From the NCBI RefSeq assembly GCF_023585685.1, contig NZ_CP097764.1, positions 372,001 through 436,000 of the forward strand: DNA of 64,000 bases, written 5' to 3'. Below the pieces are notes generated by a model. That model saw only the letters and a list, made by a program, of their open reading frames with translations, ran no database searches and was not told the origin of the DNA. The translations under genes were made by a program, and so were the position numbers. Below, piece after piece: positions 32,682 to 42,854 of this stretch (its first letter is position 1; each line of letters opens with the position of its first letter). The stretch comes from Blochmannia endosymbiont of Camponotus sp. C-003. Its GTDB lineage: Bacteria > Pseudomonadota > Gammaproteobacteria > Enterobacterales > Enterobacteriaceae.

Positions 32682-33716
32682 CTACATGAATAATTTTTTT
32701 GGGTTTATTTCTCCATAATTACCAATTAATCTAACTTCCGGTTGTAAACAAATATTAAATTTATCTGCAACCTTATGATATATGTGAAGAGCTAGTGCTG
32801 CAATTTCAGTTCCGGTAGCTATTTGATTATTATTAATTAATATTAATGCCTGTTTAGAATATGTTGCTGCTTCTCCAAACACATAACCTTTTAATTGACA
32901 CTGCTCTATTAACCATCCTGCCGATAATTTTATTTTACCATTGTTTTGAGAATAATACGGTATATTTGGATAAATTTGAAATAGATAACGTGCTGTTTTA
33001 ATATCTACTATTGGATTTTTAAAAAAACTACCAGCATTTCCTACTAAAACAGGATCTGGTAGTTTCCTATGTCTAATCATGCAGATAAGATTAAAAACTT
33101 GACGAGGTGTAACATGTAATTTATTTAAGTAAGTTAATTCATGATAGTTTAATATAGGTTTCCACTTTTTACGTAATCTCAATCCTACAGACACAATAGC
33201 ATATTGTTTTAAACGATCTCTAAAAATACTGTCTCTATATTTGAAATTACATTCAGCACAAGTGAAACGAATTTTTCTTCCACTATATAAGTCTATAACA
33301 TCTACATATTCACATATTTGAGATAACTCAACGCCATAAGCTCCGATATTTTGAATTGGTGCAGCCCCTACATATCCTGGGATACATGCTAAATTTTCTA
33401 GACCTGGCATATTTTTATTGATAGTATGCACTACTAATTTATCCCATTTTTCTCCAGCTCCAACATGTAATTGCCATGCTATTTTATTTTCTGTAACAAA
33501 AATGCCTTTTATCCTATTTAATAATATTGTGCCAATATAATTTTCTAAGAATAAAATATTACTACCACCTCCTAAAATAAGAACAGGTTTGCCTTGGTTT
33601 TGAGCTTCTCTCCAAAATTTTAATAATGTATGTTCATGATATGCTGTTACAATACGTTTAGCGAATGCATTAATGGAAAAGGTATTTAGTGACTTTAATT
33701 GAAAATGATGCTTCAT
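32682..33716 (-). CDS. murB: UDP-N-acetylenolpyruvoylglucosamine reductase MurB
   Basis: FAD enzyme making UDP-MurNAc for peptidoglycan. 344 residues (E. coli 342). FAD-binding ILGGGSNIL and GAGEKWDKLV, IPGYVGAAPIQNIGAYG, YRDSIF, the proton-donor Ser in GNAGSFFKNP, AGWLIEQCQLKG and the Glu in LQPEVRLIG are all present. It precedes birA on the minus strand, as in E. coli. Confidence 0.97.
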   Translation of the reverse strand: MKHHFQLKSLNTFSINAFAKRIVTAYHEHTLLKFWREAQNQGKPVLILGGGSNILFLENYIGTILLNRIKGIFVTENKIAWQLHVGAGEKWDKLVVHTINKNMPGLENLACIPGYVGAAPIQNIGAYGVELSQICEYVDVIDLYSGRKIRFTCAECNFKYRDSIFRDRLKQYAIVSVGLRLRKKWKPILNYHELTYLNKLHVTPRQVFNLICMIRHRKLPDPVLVGNAGSFFKNPIVDIKTARYLFQIYPNIPYYSQNNGKIKLSAGWLIEQCQLKGYVFGEAATYSKQALILINNNQIATGTEIAALALHIYHKVADKFNICLQPEVRLIGNYGEINPKKLFM

Positions 33717-34038
33717 GCATTTATTTTTGTTTAAAAACAGATATTATTATCTGTTATTATTTGATAATGATTATTAAATTTTTTTTCATATCGAACGTAA
33801 CTGCAACTACACTAAAAATATACTTATATTATTTTGTATTTTTCAGTTGTTGTATAAGATTGTATTTATGTTTTATGATTGTAAAACAATTAGTTTAGCT
33901 CATAATTTTTTAAAAAATACGAAATAAATACTTTTCCATGTATCACATGGAAAAGTATTTATTTTAACATATAATAATGATTACTGTGAAATTATTTTAA
34001 TTATTTCAAATGATTTTTTTATTTATAAATTTTCAATT
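33717..34038. other. Spacer clpB-murB
   Basis: About 320 non-coding bases. Contains the strong hairpin at 33922-33964 downstream of clpB and presumably the murB promoter. A 69-codon plus-strand frame here has no family resemblance. Confidence 0.45.
33922..33964 (-). terminator. Hairpin terminator downstream of clpB
   Basis: A perfect 19-bp stem (AAATAAATACTTTTCCATG with its reverse complement) with a 5-base loop, 75 bases past the clpB stop. On the minus strand the stem ends in TATTTATTT and is followed by CGTATTTTTTAAAAAA, a T-rich tail consistent with intrinsic termination. Confidence 0.65.
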
Positions 34039-36615
34039 TCATTGAATAAAAACAATGGTATTATTTACAACATCTAAAGTAATTTGTTTACCTGACAACA
34101 ATTCCCCAGATATTATCTTTTGAGACAATGCATTTTCAATGTGTTGTTGTATAGCGCGCTTTAATGGACGTGCACCGTATACTGGATCAAAACCAACTTT
34201 TGATAAAAATACTAGAACTGAATTAGTGATATTAGTATGAGGATATCCTTTTTCTTCCAAACGATCACATACACGCTGTAGTTGAATATTAGCAATTTCC
34301 ATAAGATGTTCGGTACTAAGAGGATGAAATACTACTATTTCATCTATTCTATTAACAAATTCTGGACGAAAATGTTGATGGACTATGTTTAATACTGTAG
34401 CTTTAACTTCTTGATAATCTACGATTCCAAAACGTTTTTGAATTAAATTTGACCCTAAATTAGATGTCATAATAATGACAGTATTATTAAAATTCACCGT
34501 ACGTCCATGTCCATCTGTTAATCGTCCATCATCTAAAACTTGCAACAATACGTTAAAAATTTCTGGATGCGCTTTTTCTATTTCATCTAGCAAAATAACA
34601 GAATATGGTCTACGACGTATTGATTCAGTCAAATATCCTCCTGATTCGTATCCAACATAACCAGGAGGCGCTCCTAATAATTTAGATACAGAATGTTTTT
34701 CCATAAATTCAGACATATCAATACGCACCATTGCATTATTAGTATTAAAAAGGAAAATAGATAATGCTTTACACAATTCAGTTTTACCTACTCCAGTAGG
34801 CCCTAAAAACATAAATGAACCAATTGGGCGTTTAGGATCAGATAATCCAGAACGATTTCGACGAATAGCATAAGATATTGCTTTTACTGCTTCATCTTGG
34901 CCAACAACTAATTGATGTAAAGTACGTTCCATATTTAATAATTTATCTTTTTCATTAGCTAACATGTGAGACATGGGGATACCAGTCCATCGAGATAATA
35001 CTGCAGCAATTTCTATATCAGTAACGCAATTTCTTAAAAGACGTATTTTTTTATGATTAGATTGTAATATTATAGATAACTTTTTTTCTAATTCTGGGAT
35101 CTTACCATATTGTAATTCAGACATACGGGCCAAATCACCAATGCGGCGTGATTGATCAATAGCAATTTTTGCTTGTTCTAAATCAGATTTAATACTTTGA
35201 GCCTTAGTTAAATCAACTTTTTCTTTTTTCCATTCTTTTTCAAGTTTAACATAATCTTGTTCTTTCTGGATGAGTTCAGCAGTCAATAGATCTAATCGTT
35301 TTATGCTAGCATCATCTGATTCTTTTTTTAACGCTTGTTGTTCCAATTTCAACTGTATGATACGCCGTTCTAATCTATCTAATTCTTCTGGTTTTGAATC
35401 TATTTGTATGCGAATGCTAGAAGCAGCTTCATCAATTAAATCAATGGCTTTATCAGGTAACTGACGATCAGAAATATATCGATGAGATAAAATTGCAGCA
35501 GCTACTATTGCCGGATCAGTAATATGAACATTATGATGTAGTTCATAACGTTCTTTTAATCCACGAAGAATAGCTATAGTATCTTCAACGCTAGGTTCGG
35601 CGACAAGTATTTTTTGAAAACGTCGTTCTAAAGCTGCATCCTTTTCAATATATTTTCTATATTCATCAAGTGTAGTTGCTCCAACGCAATGTAATTCACC
35701 TCTAGCAAGTCTTGGTTTAAGCATATTACTCGCATCCATTGCTCCATCAACTTTACCTGCTCCAACCATAGCATGCAATTCATCAATGAATAAAATAATA
35801 TTGCTATCTTCTTTGGATACATCATTTAATACACTTTTTAAACGTTCCTCAAACTCTCCTCTATACTTTGCTCCTGCTAATAATCCTCCCATATCTAAAG
35901 CCAATATACGACTATGTTTCAGTCCCTCAGGAACTTCACCATTGATAATACGTTGCGCTAATCCTTCCACAATAGCAGTCTTTCCTACTCCGGGTTGTCC
36001 GATAAGAACAGGATTATTTTTGGTACGTCTTTGTAATACTTGAATAGTGCGACGAATCTCTTCATCTCGACCAATAACAGGATCGAGATTACCTTGTTCT
36101 GCGAATTTAGTTATATCGACAGTAAATTTTTGTAACGCTTGACGTTGAGATTCTGACCGTTGATTATCAACTGAATGATTATTACGTATATAATCTATTG
36201 ATTTTTTTATGTTTTCTGGATTTATTCCAGATTTTTTTAATAAATCATTTAATGTTCCATGAGTTTCAATGGATGCTAAAACAAACATTTCTGATGCGAT
36301 AAAAGTATCATTATGTTTTTGCGCTAATTTATCACATACATTTAATATTCTAATTAAATCATGAGAACATTGAATGTTTCCGTTAATACCTTCTACTTTT
36401 GGTAGACGATCGCATGTCTGTTCAACTAATGTAGTGAACTGAGATATATTAAGTCCAGCATGATCCAATATCTGATATACTGACCCATTTTTTTCTTTTA
36501 GAAAAGCAAGCATTACATGAATGGGCTCAACAAACTGATTATCTTTTCTAAGTGCTATGGATTGAGCATCAGAAATAGCTAATTGAAAATTATGAGTAAA
36601 ATGATCTAACCGCAT
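34039..36615 (-). CDS. clpB: Disaggregase chaperone ClpB
   Basis: Hexameric AAA+ protein that rescues aggregated proteins with DnaK. 858 residues from ATG 36615 (E. coli 857): [18 protein letters not shown] matches MRLDRLTNKFQLALADAQ; an ATG three codons upstream lies too close to the AGAGGA. N domain 1-150, first AAA with Walker [14 protein letters not shown], long coiled-coil M domain about 405-525, second AAA with [14 protein letters not shown] and [14 protein letters not shown]. In E. coli its heat-shock promoter is sigma-32 driven; no clear box seen here. Confidence 0.98.
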   Translation of the reverse strand: MRLDHFTHNFQLAISDAQSIALRKDNQFVEPIHVMLAFLKEKNGSVYQILDHAGLNISQFTTLVEQTCDRLPKVEGINGNIQCSHDLIRILNVCDKLAQKHNDTFIASEMFVLASIETHGTLNDLLKKSGINPENIKKSIDYIRNNHSVDNQRSESQRQALQKFTVDITKFAEQGNLDPVIGRDEEIRRTIQVLQRRTKNNPVLIGQPGVGKTAIVEGLAQRIINGEVPEGLKHSRILALDMGGLLAGAKYRGEFEERLKSVLNDVSKEDSNIILFIDELHAMVGAGKVDGAMDASNMLKPRLARGELHCVGATTLDEYRKYIEKDAALERRFQKILVAEPSVEDTIAILRGLKERYELHHNVHITDPAIVAAAILSHRYISDRQLPDKAIDLIDEAASSIRIQIDSKPEELDRLERRIIQLKLEQQALKKESDDASIKRLDLLTAELIQKEQDYVKLEKEWKKEKVDLTKAQSIKSDLEQAKIAIDQSRRIGDLARMSELQYGKIPELEKKLSIILQSNHKKIRLLRNCVTDIEIAAVLSRWTGIPMSHMLANEKDKLLNMERTLHQLVVGQDEAVKAISYAIRRNRSGLSDPKRPIGSFMFLGPTGVGKTELCKALSIFLFNTNNAMVRIDMSEFMEKHSVSKLLGAPPGYVGYESGGYLTESIRRRPYSVILLDEIEKAHPEIFNVLLQVLDDGRLTDGHGRTVNFNNTVIIMTSNLGSNLIQKRFGIVDYQEVKATVLNIVHQHFRPEFVNRIDEIVVFHPLSTEHLMEIANIQLQRVCDRLEEKGYPHTNITNSVLVFLSKVGFDPVYGARPLKRAIQQHIENALSQKIISGELLSGKQITLDVVNNTIVFIQ

Positions 36616-36921
36616 AATATTCATGTTCCTCTTACAATAGTATATAATATCAATTATGTATTACACACAGTACGCATCTATTCTGGATATGGAGATTAAC
36701 TATTAAAATTCAAGCACCTAAACTACTGGAACAAAAGTATATTTTCATTCTCTTAAAAATTAGTTAATATAACTCATAAATTTTAAAAATATATGATATG
36801 GTACTAACTACAGTTTAGTTTAGGATATGATTTTTTGTACGAAAGATTATAAGTTTGCGGCTATATTTTCTAATAATTTGTATGTAATAAAAATCCCTAT
36901 TATGAGCATAGATAATGTTAT
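36616..36921. other. Spacer rluD-clpB
   Basis: About 306 bases. E. coli has yfiH (pgeF) between rluD and clpB; here no reading frame or remnant is seen. Probably holds the clpB promoter. Confidence 0.45.
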
Positions 36922-37893
36922 TTAATATTTTCTTTCATTTTTCCTTAATATATTGATTAATGTCATAATATCCCGTGGTAAAGGTATGTCCCATTTCATT
37001 TTTATTTTAGTAATAGGATGATATAATTGTAATGTCGCCGCATGTAATGCTTGACGATTTAGCATATGTAAACAGTCATTGATCTCATCAGATACACCTT
37101 TCATGAAATAAGTTGATTTTCCATATTTATGATCTCCTAATAACGGATGATTAATGTAGGCCATATGTACACGAATTTGATGAGTTCTTCCAGTTTCAAG
37201 ACGTACACGAATTCTGGTATACATACTAAATGATTCTGTAATAAAATAATGAGTTACGGCTGATTTCCCCATAGGGTTAACTGTCATACAGGTACGATGA
37301 ACAGCATGTCTTCGAATAGGTTGATTGATCGTTCCTTTATTATGTAAAAATTTCCCAAGAACTATCGCTTCATATTCCCTAGTAATTTTTTTTTCTTTGA
37401 ACAATTGCAATAAATTATGATATGCAATAATATTTTTGGCAATAACCATTAAACCAGTAGTGTCCTTATCTAATCGTTGGACAATACCTGCTCGGGATAC
37501 TTCTGTGATATATGGATACTTGTATAGCAAAGCATTTAGTATAGTACCTGAATAATTGCCAGCCCCAGGATGGACTACCATATTTTTTGTTTTGTTTATT
37601 ACTACGATATCATTGTCTTCATATATAATCTCGAGAGGAATATCTTGAGGAATGATATTATTATCAATCTCAACAATATCTTTTATTTCAATGAATTCAC
37701 CGCCTATCATTTTTTTTTTAGGTATAATAACTGTCTGATTATTAACGTTTACTTTTTTAGACAGGATCCAACATTTTATTTTAGAACGTGAATAAATTGG
37801 CAGTAATTCAGAGAGAACACAATCTAATCGTTTTCCAGATTGATATTTCTGCACAATCATAGGTTTTATAATATAAGATTTAGGTGTTATCAT
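36922..37893 (-). CDS. rluD: 23S rRNA pseudouridine synthase RluD
   Basis: Makes pseudouridines 1911, 1915 and 1917 in helix 69 of 23S rRNA. 323 residues (E. coli 326). N-terminal S4-like RNA-binding domain (about 15-75), then the catalytic block GIVQRLDKDTTGLMVIAK with the essential Asp, and LETGRTHQIRVHMAYINHPL. Divergent from bamD, as in E. coli. Confidence 0.97.
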   Translation of the reverse strand: MITPKSYIIKPMIVQKYQSGKRLDCVLSELLPIYSRSKIKCWILSKKVNVNNQTVIIPKKKMIGGEFIEIKDIVEIDNNIIPQDIPLEIIYEDNDIVVINKTKNMVVHPGAGNYSGTILNALLYKYPYITEVSRAGIVQRLDKDTTGLMVIAKNIIAYHNLLQLFKEKKITREYEAIVLGKFLHNKGTINQPIRRHAVHRTCMTVNPMGKSAVTHYFITESFSMYTRIRVRLETGRTHQIRVHMAYINHPLLGDHKYGKSTYFMKGVSDEINDCLHMLNRQALHAATLQLYHPITKIKMKWDIPLPRDIMTLINILRKNERKY

Positions 37894-38023
37894 ATTGATA
37901 TACGATTAACGACTGAGTTTCAATGCAACCAAATTATTGTATAGTTACATTTGATTAAATAAATATAGATACATATTGTTGGCGAACATTTATATACTAA
38001 TAGGGAGTATTAATAAAATTTTT

Positions 38024-38767
38024 ATGAAATGTATTCAATACTGTATAATGATGATATTAATTATTAATATCATTATGATTTCTTATACCTCTGCTTCTGT
38101 TAATGTTTTAAATGACACTACTTATAATCTTTACAAGTCCGCTCAAAGAAAATTATATAACACTGATTATAAAGAAGCTACAGAGGACTTGATAAGTTTA
38201 TTAAACTTATATTTATTAGACCCTTGCCCGCAGCAAATTTATTTAGATTTAATTTACGCTTATTACAAGTTAAACGATTTAAAATCCACAAATCATTACA
38301 TAGAATATTTTTTAAAATCATATCCTAATCATAAACATTTTGATTATGTATTATACATGCGTGGCGTACTCAACATGTGCTTAGATGAAGATAATAAAAA
38401 ATTAATAAAATATTTAAATATAAATTGGTTTGATCGTGATCCCATGTATGCATGCATAGCATTCCATACTTTTTCAAAACTTATACATCAATATCCAAAT
38501 AGCCAATATTCTGCAGACGCTTATAAACGTTTAATTTTTTTAAAAAATAGAATAGCTGAACATGAACTTTCTATTGTAAAATTTTATGCTAAAAAATATG
38601 CTTACATATCAGTAATAGTTCGTGTAGAAAAAATGTTACATCAATTTCCAGATACTCAAGCAACTCGCAAAGCACTATATTATATGCAACAAGCTTATCG
38701 AAATATATATTTGCCGGATCAAGCTAACAAAGTAGCAAAAATTATTGCTACTAATCCAGTATATTAA
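38024..38767 (+). CDS. bamD: Outer-membrane assembly factor BamD (no lipobox Cys)
   Basis: TPR protein of the BAM complex that inserts beta-barrel proteins. 247 residues from ATG 38024 (E. coli 245). TPR repeats match well: QQIYLDLIYAYYKLNDL, HFDYVLYMRGVLNM, DRDPMYACIAFHTFSKLI, YPNSQYSADAYKRLIFLK, FPDTQATRKALYYM, KVAKIIATN. The N terminus is hydrophobic (MMILIINIIMISYTSA), but no Cys lies where E. coli has LAGC. The only early Cys are at residues 3 and 7. It is therefore probably not lipidated, or anchored by an uncleaved signal. An in-frame TTG at 37976 is an alternative start. Confidence 0.92.
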   Translation: MKCIQYCIMMILIINIIMISYTSASVNVLNDTTYNLYKSAQRKLYNTDYKEATEDLISLLNLYLLDPCPQQIYLDLIYAYYKLNDLKSTNHYIEYFLKSYPNHKHFDYVLYMRGVLNMCLDEDNKKLIKYLNINWFDRDPMYACIAFHTFSKLIHQYPNSQYSADAYKRLIFLKNRIAEHELSIVKFYAKKYAYISVIVRVEKMLHQFPDTQATRKALYYMQQAYRNIYLPDQANKVAKIIATNPVY

Positions 38768-38997
38768 TTCAAATATACTTTTATAAATATAATGTCTATA
38801 TCAGTGGATGTTATATGATTGAAACAATGTTTTTAATATTGTGTATATTGAAACATAATATAATATGTGTACAGAATTGAATATTGATTCGTATAAATAT
38901 TAATTTATAATAATGATACTGCTGACATTCGAAAAACCTCAAATTATCTACAGATATTATATTTAAATATGAAAATATAACCATTAATGAGTTTTTT
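38768..38997. other. Spacer bamD-pheA
   Basis: 230 non-coding bases. E. coli has raiA and the pheL leader peptide/attenuator here. I see no Phe-rich leader peptide, no attenuator hairpins and no chorismate mutase remnant. Confidence 0.4.
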
Positions 38998-39840
38998 ATG
39001 ATTTACAAATCTATAGCGCATGTAGCATTTTTGGGTCCTAAAGGATCATATTCTCATATTGCCGCTACACAGTATGCTAGTCGTCATTTTGATCAAGTCA
39101 TAGAGTATAGTTGTCAAAGATTTGATGATGTTTTTACTTTAGTAGAATGTGATCAGGCAGAATACGGTGTAATTCCCATAGAAAATTCTAGTTCTGGATT
39201 AATCGATGAAATAGGTGAATTATTACTAAACACCCGATTGTTGTTAGTAGACGAAATTACTATTCCTGTCAATCATTGTGTTTTGGTCAATAATCATACT
39301 GATATAAATCAAATTCAAATTATATACAGCCATCCTCAACCCGTTCAGCAATGTAGTAAATTTTTAAAATGTTTCTCAGAATGGAAGATTGTATTTTGTG
39401 AAAGCAGTGCAGTTGCCATGGAAACGATATCTAAATTAAATCAATCCAATTTGGCAGCTTTGGGCAGTATACAGGGAGGTAAATTTTATGGATTAAATTC
39501 ATTATTGACATATAATCTTGCTAATTCTTACAAAAATACAACTAGATTTATTATTTTAAAAAATAAAAATGTTGTAGTTATTAATTGCTCTATAGCTAGA
39601 AAAACTGTTTTTATGGTCTCTATTGAAGGACAATCGGAGAAATTGTATGAAATATTAAATGTGTTACAATTTTATAATACTCACACAACTTATTTAAGAG
39701 CACGTCTCTTATCATATGAAAGATTAAAAAATATAGTTATTATTGAAATGATGGCGCATATAAATAATATATATACACAACAGATCTTTTCGGAATTACA
39801 AAAAATTGCCTATTCATTAAAAATATTAGGTTGTTATTAG
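38998..39840 (+). CDS. pheA: Prephenate dehydratase (PheA without chorismate mutase domain)
   Basis: Converts prephenate to phenylpyruvate. 280 residues against 386 in E. coli: the protein begins at the equivalent of E. coli residue about 103 (HVAFLGPKGSYSHIAATQYA), so the N-terminal AroQ domain is missing. Dehydratase motifs are intact: VIPIENSSSGLI, YSHPQPVQQCSKFL, NTTRFIIL with the catalytic Thr. The ACT domain is kept (about 205-280), but its Phe-binding GALV and ESRP motifs read EKLY and RARL, so allosteric inhibition is probably lost. TyrA next door carries an intact mutase domain. Convergent with tyrA. Confidence 0.95.
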   Translation: MIYKSIAHVAFLGPKGSYSHIAATQYASRHFDQVIEYSCQRFDDVFTLVECDQAEYGVIPIENSSSGLIDEIGELLLNTRLLLVDEITIPVNHCVLVNNHTDINQIQIIYSHPQPVQQCSKFLKCFSEWKIVFCESSAVAMETISKLNQSNLAALGSIQGGKFYGLNSLLTYNLANSYKNTTRFIILKNKNVVVINCSIARKTVFMVSIEGQSEKLYEILNVLQFYNTHTTYLRARLLSYERLKNIVIIEMMAHINNIYTQQIFSELQKIAYSLKILGCY

Positions 39841-39869
39841 GTGAATCTAATCACTGAGGTAGTTCAATA

Positions 39870-39929
39870 CTGCAATAAATTTTATAATTTATATGTTATT
39901 CAACATATAAATTATAAAATTTATTGCAG
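39870..39929. terminator. Bidirectional hairpin between pheA and tyrA
   Basis: A perfect 28-bp stem closed by a 4-base loop (ATTC, 39898-39901); arms start CTGCAATAAATTTTATAA and end TTATAAAATTTATTGCAG. It lies 30 bases after the pheA stop and 200 after the tyrA stop, between convergent genes, so it can serve both. The A/T-rich stem ends give T-rich RNA tails. Confidence 0.65.
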
Positions 39930-40128
39930 AAAATAATGGATACTTGTAATCGTATATATGCTATTCAATTATTTTAAAAAATAAATATATATATATTTTT
40001 GTGCATGTAAAATAATTTTTAAATTTAAAAAATTATCTTATATAGCAAACTATTAGGCCTACACAAGTAGGCTTTAATTAAAAATTACCACCATATAATT
40101 AAAATAATTATTCGGATTATTATTTACG

Positions 40129-41259
40129 TTATACATTATCTTTATAATTATTAACGTGACGTAATATCTTACGACTTTCTTTAAAAAAAAGATCAGTATA
40201 TGAGCCAAACCAATTTTGAATTTTTTTAAATTGATCAATCAATTCTTGTTTTTTATCCTGTTCTAATAATGTTACAATCCTACCTAATCTTCTATAATAA
40301 CGTTTAATCAATATGAGATTGTTTTTGGAATTCATGATGATATCAGCATATAACTGAGGATCTTGATTAAATAATTTCCCTATTGTTATTAGTTTCAATC
40401 GAAATGTTGGTGAAGCCAGAAATAGCATTTTTTTTAAATTAATGTTTTCTTTTAAAAAATGATATCCAGTTACAAAAGTAATAAAATGACATAATCCTTG
40501 CATAATACTCATATATTGATCATGTTCTATTGTATTGCAGGAATGCAATCTTGCACCCCACAATTGTATTTGCTCTAATAACCATTGATACGCTTCTGGA
40601 TAACGTCCTTCGCAGTAAATTACTACTTGTTTTACCATACTTCCATGGTCTGGATTAAACATAGGGTGTAATCCTAATACTGGACCAGTGTGCGCAGACA
40701 ATATAGCATTGAAGGATATTTTTTTTACAGATGATAAATCTACTATAATGCAGTTTGGGGGGGGTAGATATGATAATTTTTCAACTACATTAGTAACTGA
40801 ATGAATAGGAACGCTAATTACTATCATCCCGGCATCGGTTAACATTGATTTTGCATGCCCCCAGTTATCTTTATCCAAAATTCGCACTTTATATCCTGAT
40901 AAAGTTAACATTTTATAAAAAAATTGCCCCATTTGTCCTTTTCCACCAATGATCACAATTGGCCCTAAGTTTGGATGCAACGTTTTAAATCCTTTTTCAT
41001 TCTCATTATAATAAGATTCACTTATAATGCGACGCAATATATCTTCTACTAAATCTGGAGAAATACCTAATTCTAATGCTTCTTGTCTCCGACAGGAGAT
41101 TATCATTTCTTCTCTATCTGGTGAATAAATAAATAATCCACAACGACTTTTTATTTCTCCTATTTTTGAAACTAAAAAAAGTCGTTGAGATAACAATCTT
41201 AATAAATTCTGATCTATTTTATCAATTTTATTGCGTAAAGTATTTAGTTCTGTTGTCAT
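40129..41259 (-). CDS. tyrA: Chorismate mutase / prephenate dehydrogenase TyrA
   Basis: Bifunctional enzyme of tyrosine synthesis. 376 residues (E. coli 373). The AroQ mutase domain (1-90) keeps LNTLRNKIDKIDQNLLRLL, QRLFLVSKIGEIKSR and the ISESY end with its catalytic Arg/Lys residues. The NAD domain has IVIGGKGQMGQFF, SVPIHSVTNVV, GLHPMFNPDHGS and EHDQYMSIMQG. Since PheA has lost its mutase, this is the only chorismate mutase in the window. Its ATG overlaps the aroF stop by four bases (ATGA). A run of eight C (40757-40764 on minus) encodes the PPP region in frame. Confidence 0.97.
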   Translation of the reverse strand: MTTELNTLRNKIDKIDQNLLRLLSQRLFLVSKIGEIKSRCGLFIYSPDREEMIISCRRQEALELGISPDLVEDILRRIISESYYNENEKGFKTLHPNLGPIVIIGGKGQMGQFFYKMLTLSGYKVRILDKDNWGHAKSMLTDAGMIVISVPIHSVTNVVEKLSYLPPPNCIIVDLSSVKKISFNAILSAHTGPVLGLHPMFNPDHGSMVKQVVIYCEGRYPEAYQWLLEQIQLWGARLHSCNTIEHDQYMSIMQGLCHFITFVTGYHFLKENINLKKMLFLASPTFRLKLITIGKLFNQDPQLYADIIMNSKNNLILIKRYYRRLGRIVTLLEQDKKQELIDQFKKIQNWFGSYTDLFFKESRKILRHVNNYKDNV

Positions 41260-42341
41260 GCCATTTCAGCTCCCGATATGCGATTGATAAGCAATGGTTT
41301 GAGTTCTTTATGTAAATCATATAGTAAGTGTTTGGTTGTTTTCCAATCTATGCACGCATCGGTAACTGATATTCCGTATTGTGTTGTAGAAGATGATAAA
41401 TTGATGGATTGATTACCAGAATGAATATAACTTTCTATCATCAATCCAATAATAGAACGGTTTCCGCATTTAATTTGGCGTAAAATGGATCGTGCTACAT
41501 CAACCTGACGACGATAATCTTTGTTAGAATTACCATGACTGCAATCTACCATTAATGCTAAGGGTAATTTAGCTTCTATTATTTTTTGTTCACAATCAAT
41601 AATATTTTCCGGATAATAATTAGGATTTTCTCCTCCCCTTAAAATTATATGAACATTAGGATTGCCTTTAGTATGTAGTAAACATACTTGACCTGATTGG
41701 TTGATGCTAATGTAACGATGAGGTAGCATTGCAGCATGTATTGCGTTAACTGCATTATAAAAATTTCCGTTGGTACTGTTTTTAAATCCTACAGGTGTAT
41801 ATAAGCCAGACGCTATTTCTCGATGTATTTGGGATTCTGTAGTACGTGCTCCAATAGATGACCAACTGAAGAGTTCTCCAATATATTGTGGAATATACGG
41901 ATTTAATACTTCAGTAGCCAGTGGTAATCCAATTTTTATTAATTCTACCAGCATATGTCGAGCAATTTTTAAACCCAATTCAATGTCGTTGGAACCATTC
42001 ATATGTGGATCGTTAATTAATCCTTTCCAACCAATGCTAGTACGAGGTTTTTCTAAATATACACGCATAACGATATATAATTGATCCTGCAACTCTGTTG
42101 ATAAGGTTTTTAATTTATTAGCGTAATCAAAAGTAGCATTAACATCATGAATAGAACAAGGACCGCATATTACCAATAGACGCGGATCACGCCTATGAAT
42201 AATATTCATAATTATATTTTGAGAATCTACAACGGTTTTCTGTTCAAAATATGTTACAGGAAATTGAGTCTTTAATTGTTTAGGAGTAATGATTGGGTAT
42301 GTGTTATCGATATAGATATTATCGTGCTCATTTTTCTGCAT
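41256..42341 (-). CDS. aroF: DAHP synthase, tyrosine-sensitive type (AroF)
   Basis: First step of the shikimate pathway: phosphoenolpyruvate plus erythrose-4-phosphate to DAHP. 361 residues from ATG 42341 (E. coli 356), chosen because MQKNEHDNIYI matches MQKDALNNVHI and AAGGAT lies before it; an ATG at 42366-42368 has no Shine-Dalgarno. Active-site blocks: LLVICGPCSIHD, EKPRTSIGWKGLINDP, SIGARTTESQ, LMVDCSHGNSNKDY. The Asn at residue 8, implicated in tyrosine feedback in E. coli AroF, is retained, so inhibition may persist (inference). Forms an operon with tyrA, as in E. coli. Confidence 0.96.
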   Translation of the reverse strand: MQKNEHDNIYIDNTYPIITPKQLKTQFPVTYFEQKTVVDSQNIIMNIIHRRDPRLLVICGPCSIHDVNATFDYANKLKTLSTELQDQLYIVMRVYLEKPRTSIGWKGLINDPHMNGSNDIELGLKIARHMLVELIKIGLPLATEVLNPYIPQYIGELFSWSSIGARTTESQIHREIASGLYTPVGFKNSTNGNFYNAVNAIHAAMLPHRYISINQSGQVCLLHTKGNPNVHIILRGGENPNYYPENIIDCEQKIIEAKLPLALMVDCSHGNSNKDYRRQVDVARSILRQIKCGNRSIIGLMIESYIHSGNQSINLSSSTTQYGISVTDACIDWKTTKHLLYDLHKELKPLLINRISGAEMA

Positions 42342-42854
42342 ATTATTATCCTTAATATAATTAGGCATTGTATAATAAATTTATAAAACTAAAATAATCA
42401 TTAAAAATGATAACATATATCATATTATATATACACATATAAAACTAACGTAAATATAGTTATATATTATTATTTTTAATAAATTATTATAAATTGGTGA
42501 ACTGAGTGACATTTAATGTTGAATCTCATGTAAGATTCTGTTCATACATAAGCTAAATCATATCTGTATGAATATGTATTATTATTTATATAATATATAA
42601 TATGAAATATAGTTTTTAATTTTAATACATATTATGTCATATCAAATAGTTATATTGCATTAAATGATTTTTTTGAAAAATTTAAATATTACAATCTTTT
42701 AAATGAATTGATTATTTTATAAAAAACCAAATGTTTTGCATGATCCATGATCCCAATATCACTGGTTTACATAAACAATAATGATTAAAAATTTTAATAA
42801 ACCAATACTGTGTATCAAACTCATATTAAATGTTTTTAATACAAATATATCACG
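42342..42854. other. Spacer rplS-aroF
   Basis: About 510 bases, AT-rich. In E. coli yfiL, yfiR, dgcN and yfiB separate aroF and rplS; none is recognisable. No TyrR box was identified. The aroF promoter should be here. Confidence 0.45.

Noticed and set aside
33689..33898. 69-codon plus-strand frame between murB and clpB
   Set aside because: Overlaps the murB 5' end antisense, Phe/Tyr/Ile-rich, no homology signal, no ribosome-binding site.
37976..38023. TTG-initiated 16-residue N-terminal extension of BamD
   Set aside because: No Shine-Dalgarno before the TTG and the extension adds no lipobox; ATG 38024 gives the family length.
38768..38997. pheL-type leader peptide and attenuator
   Set aside because: No Phe-rich short frame and no terminator/antiterminator pair is visible.
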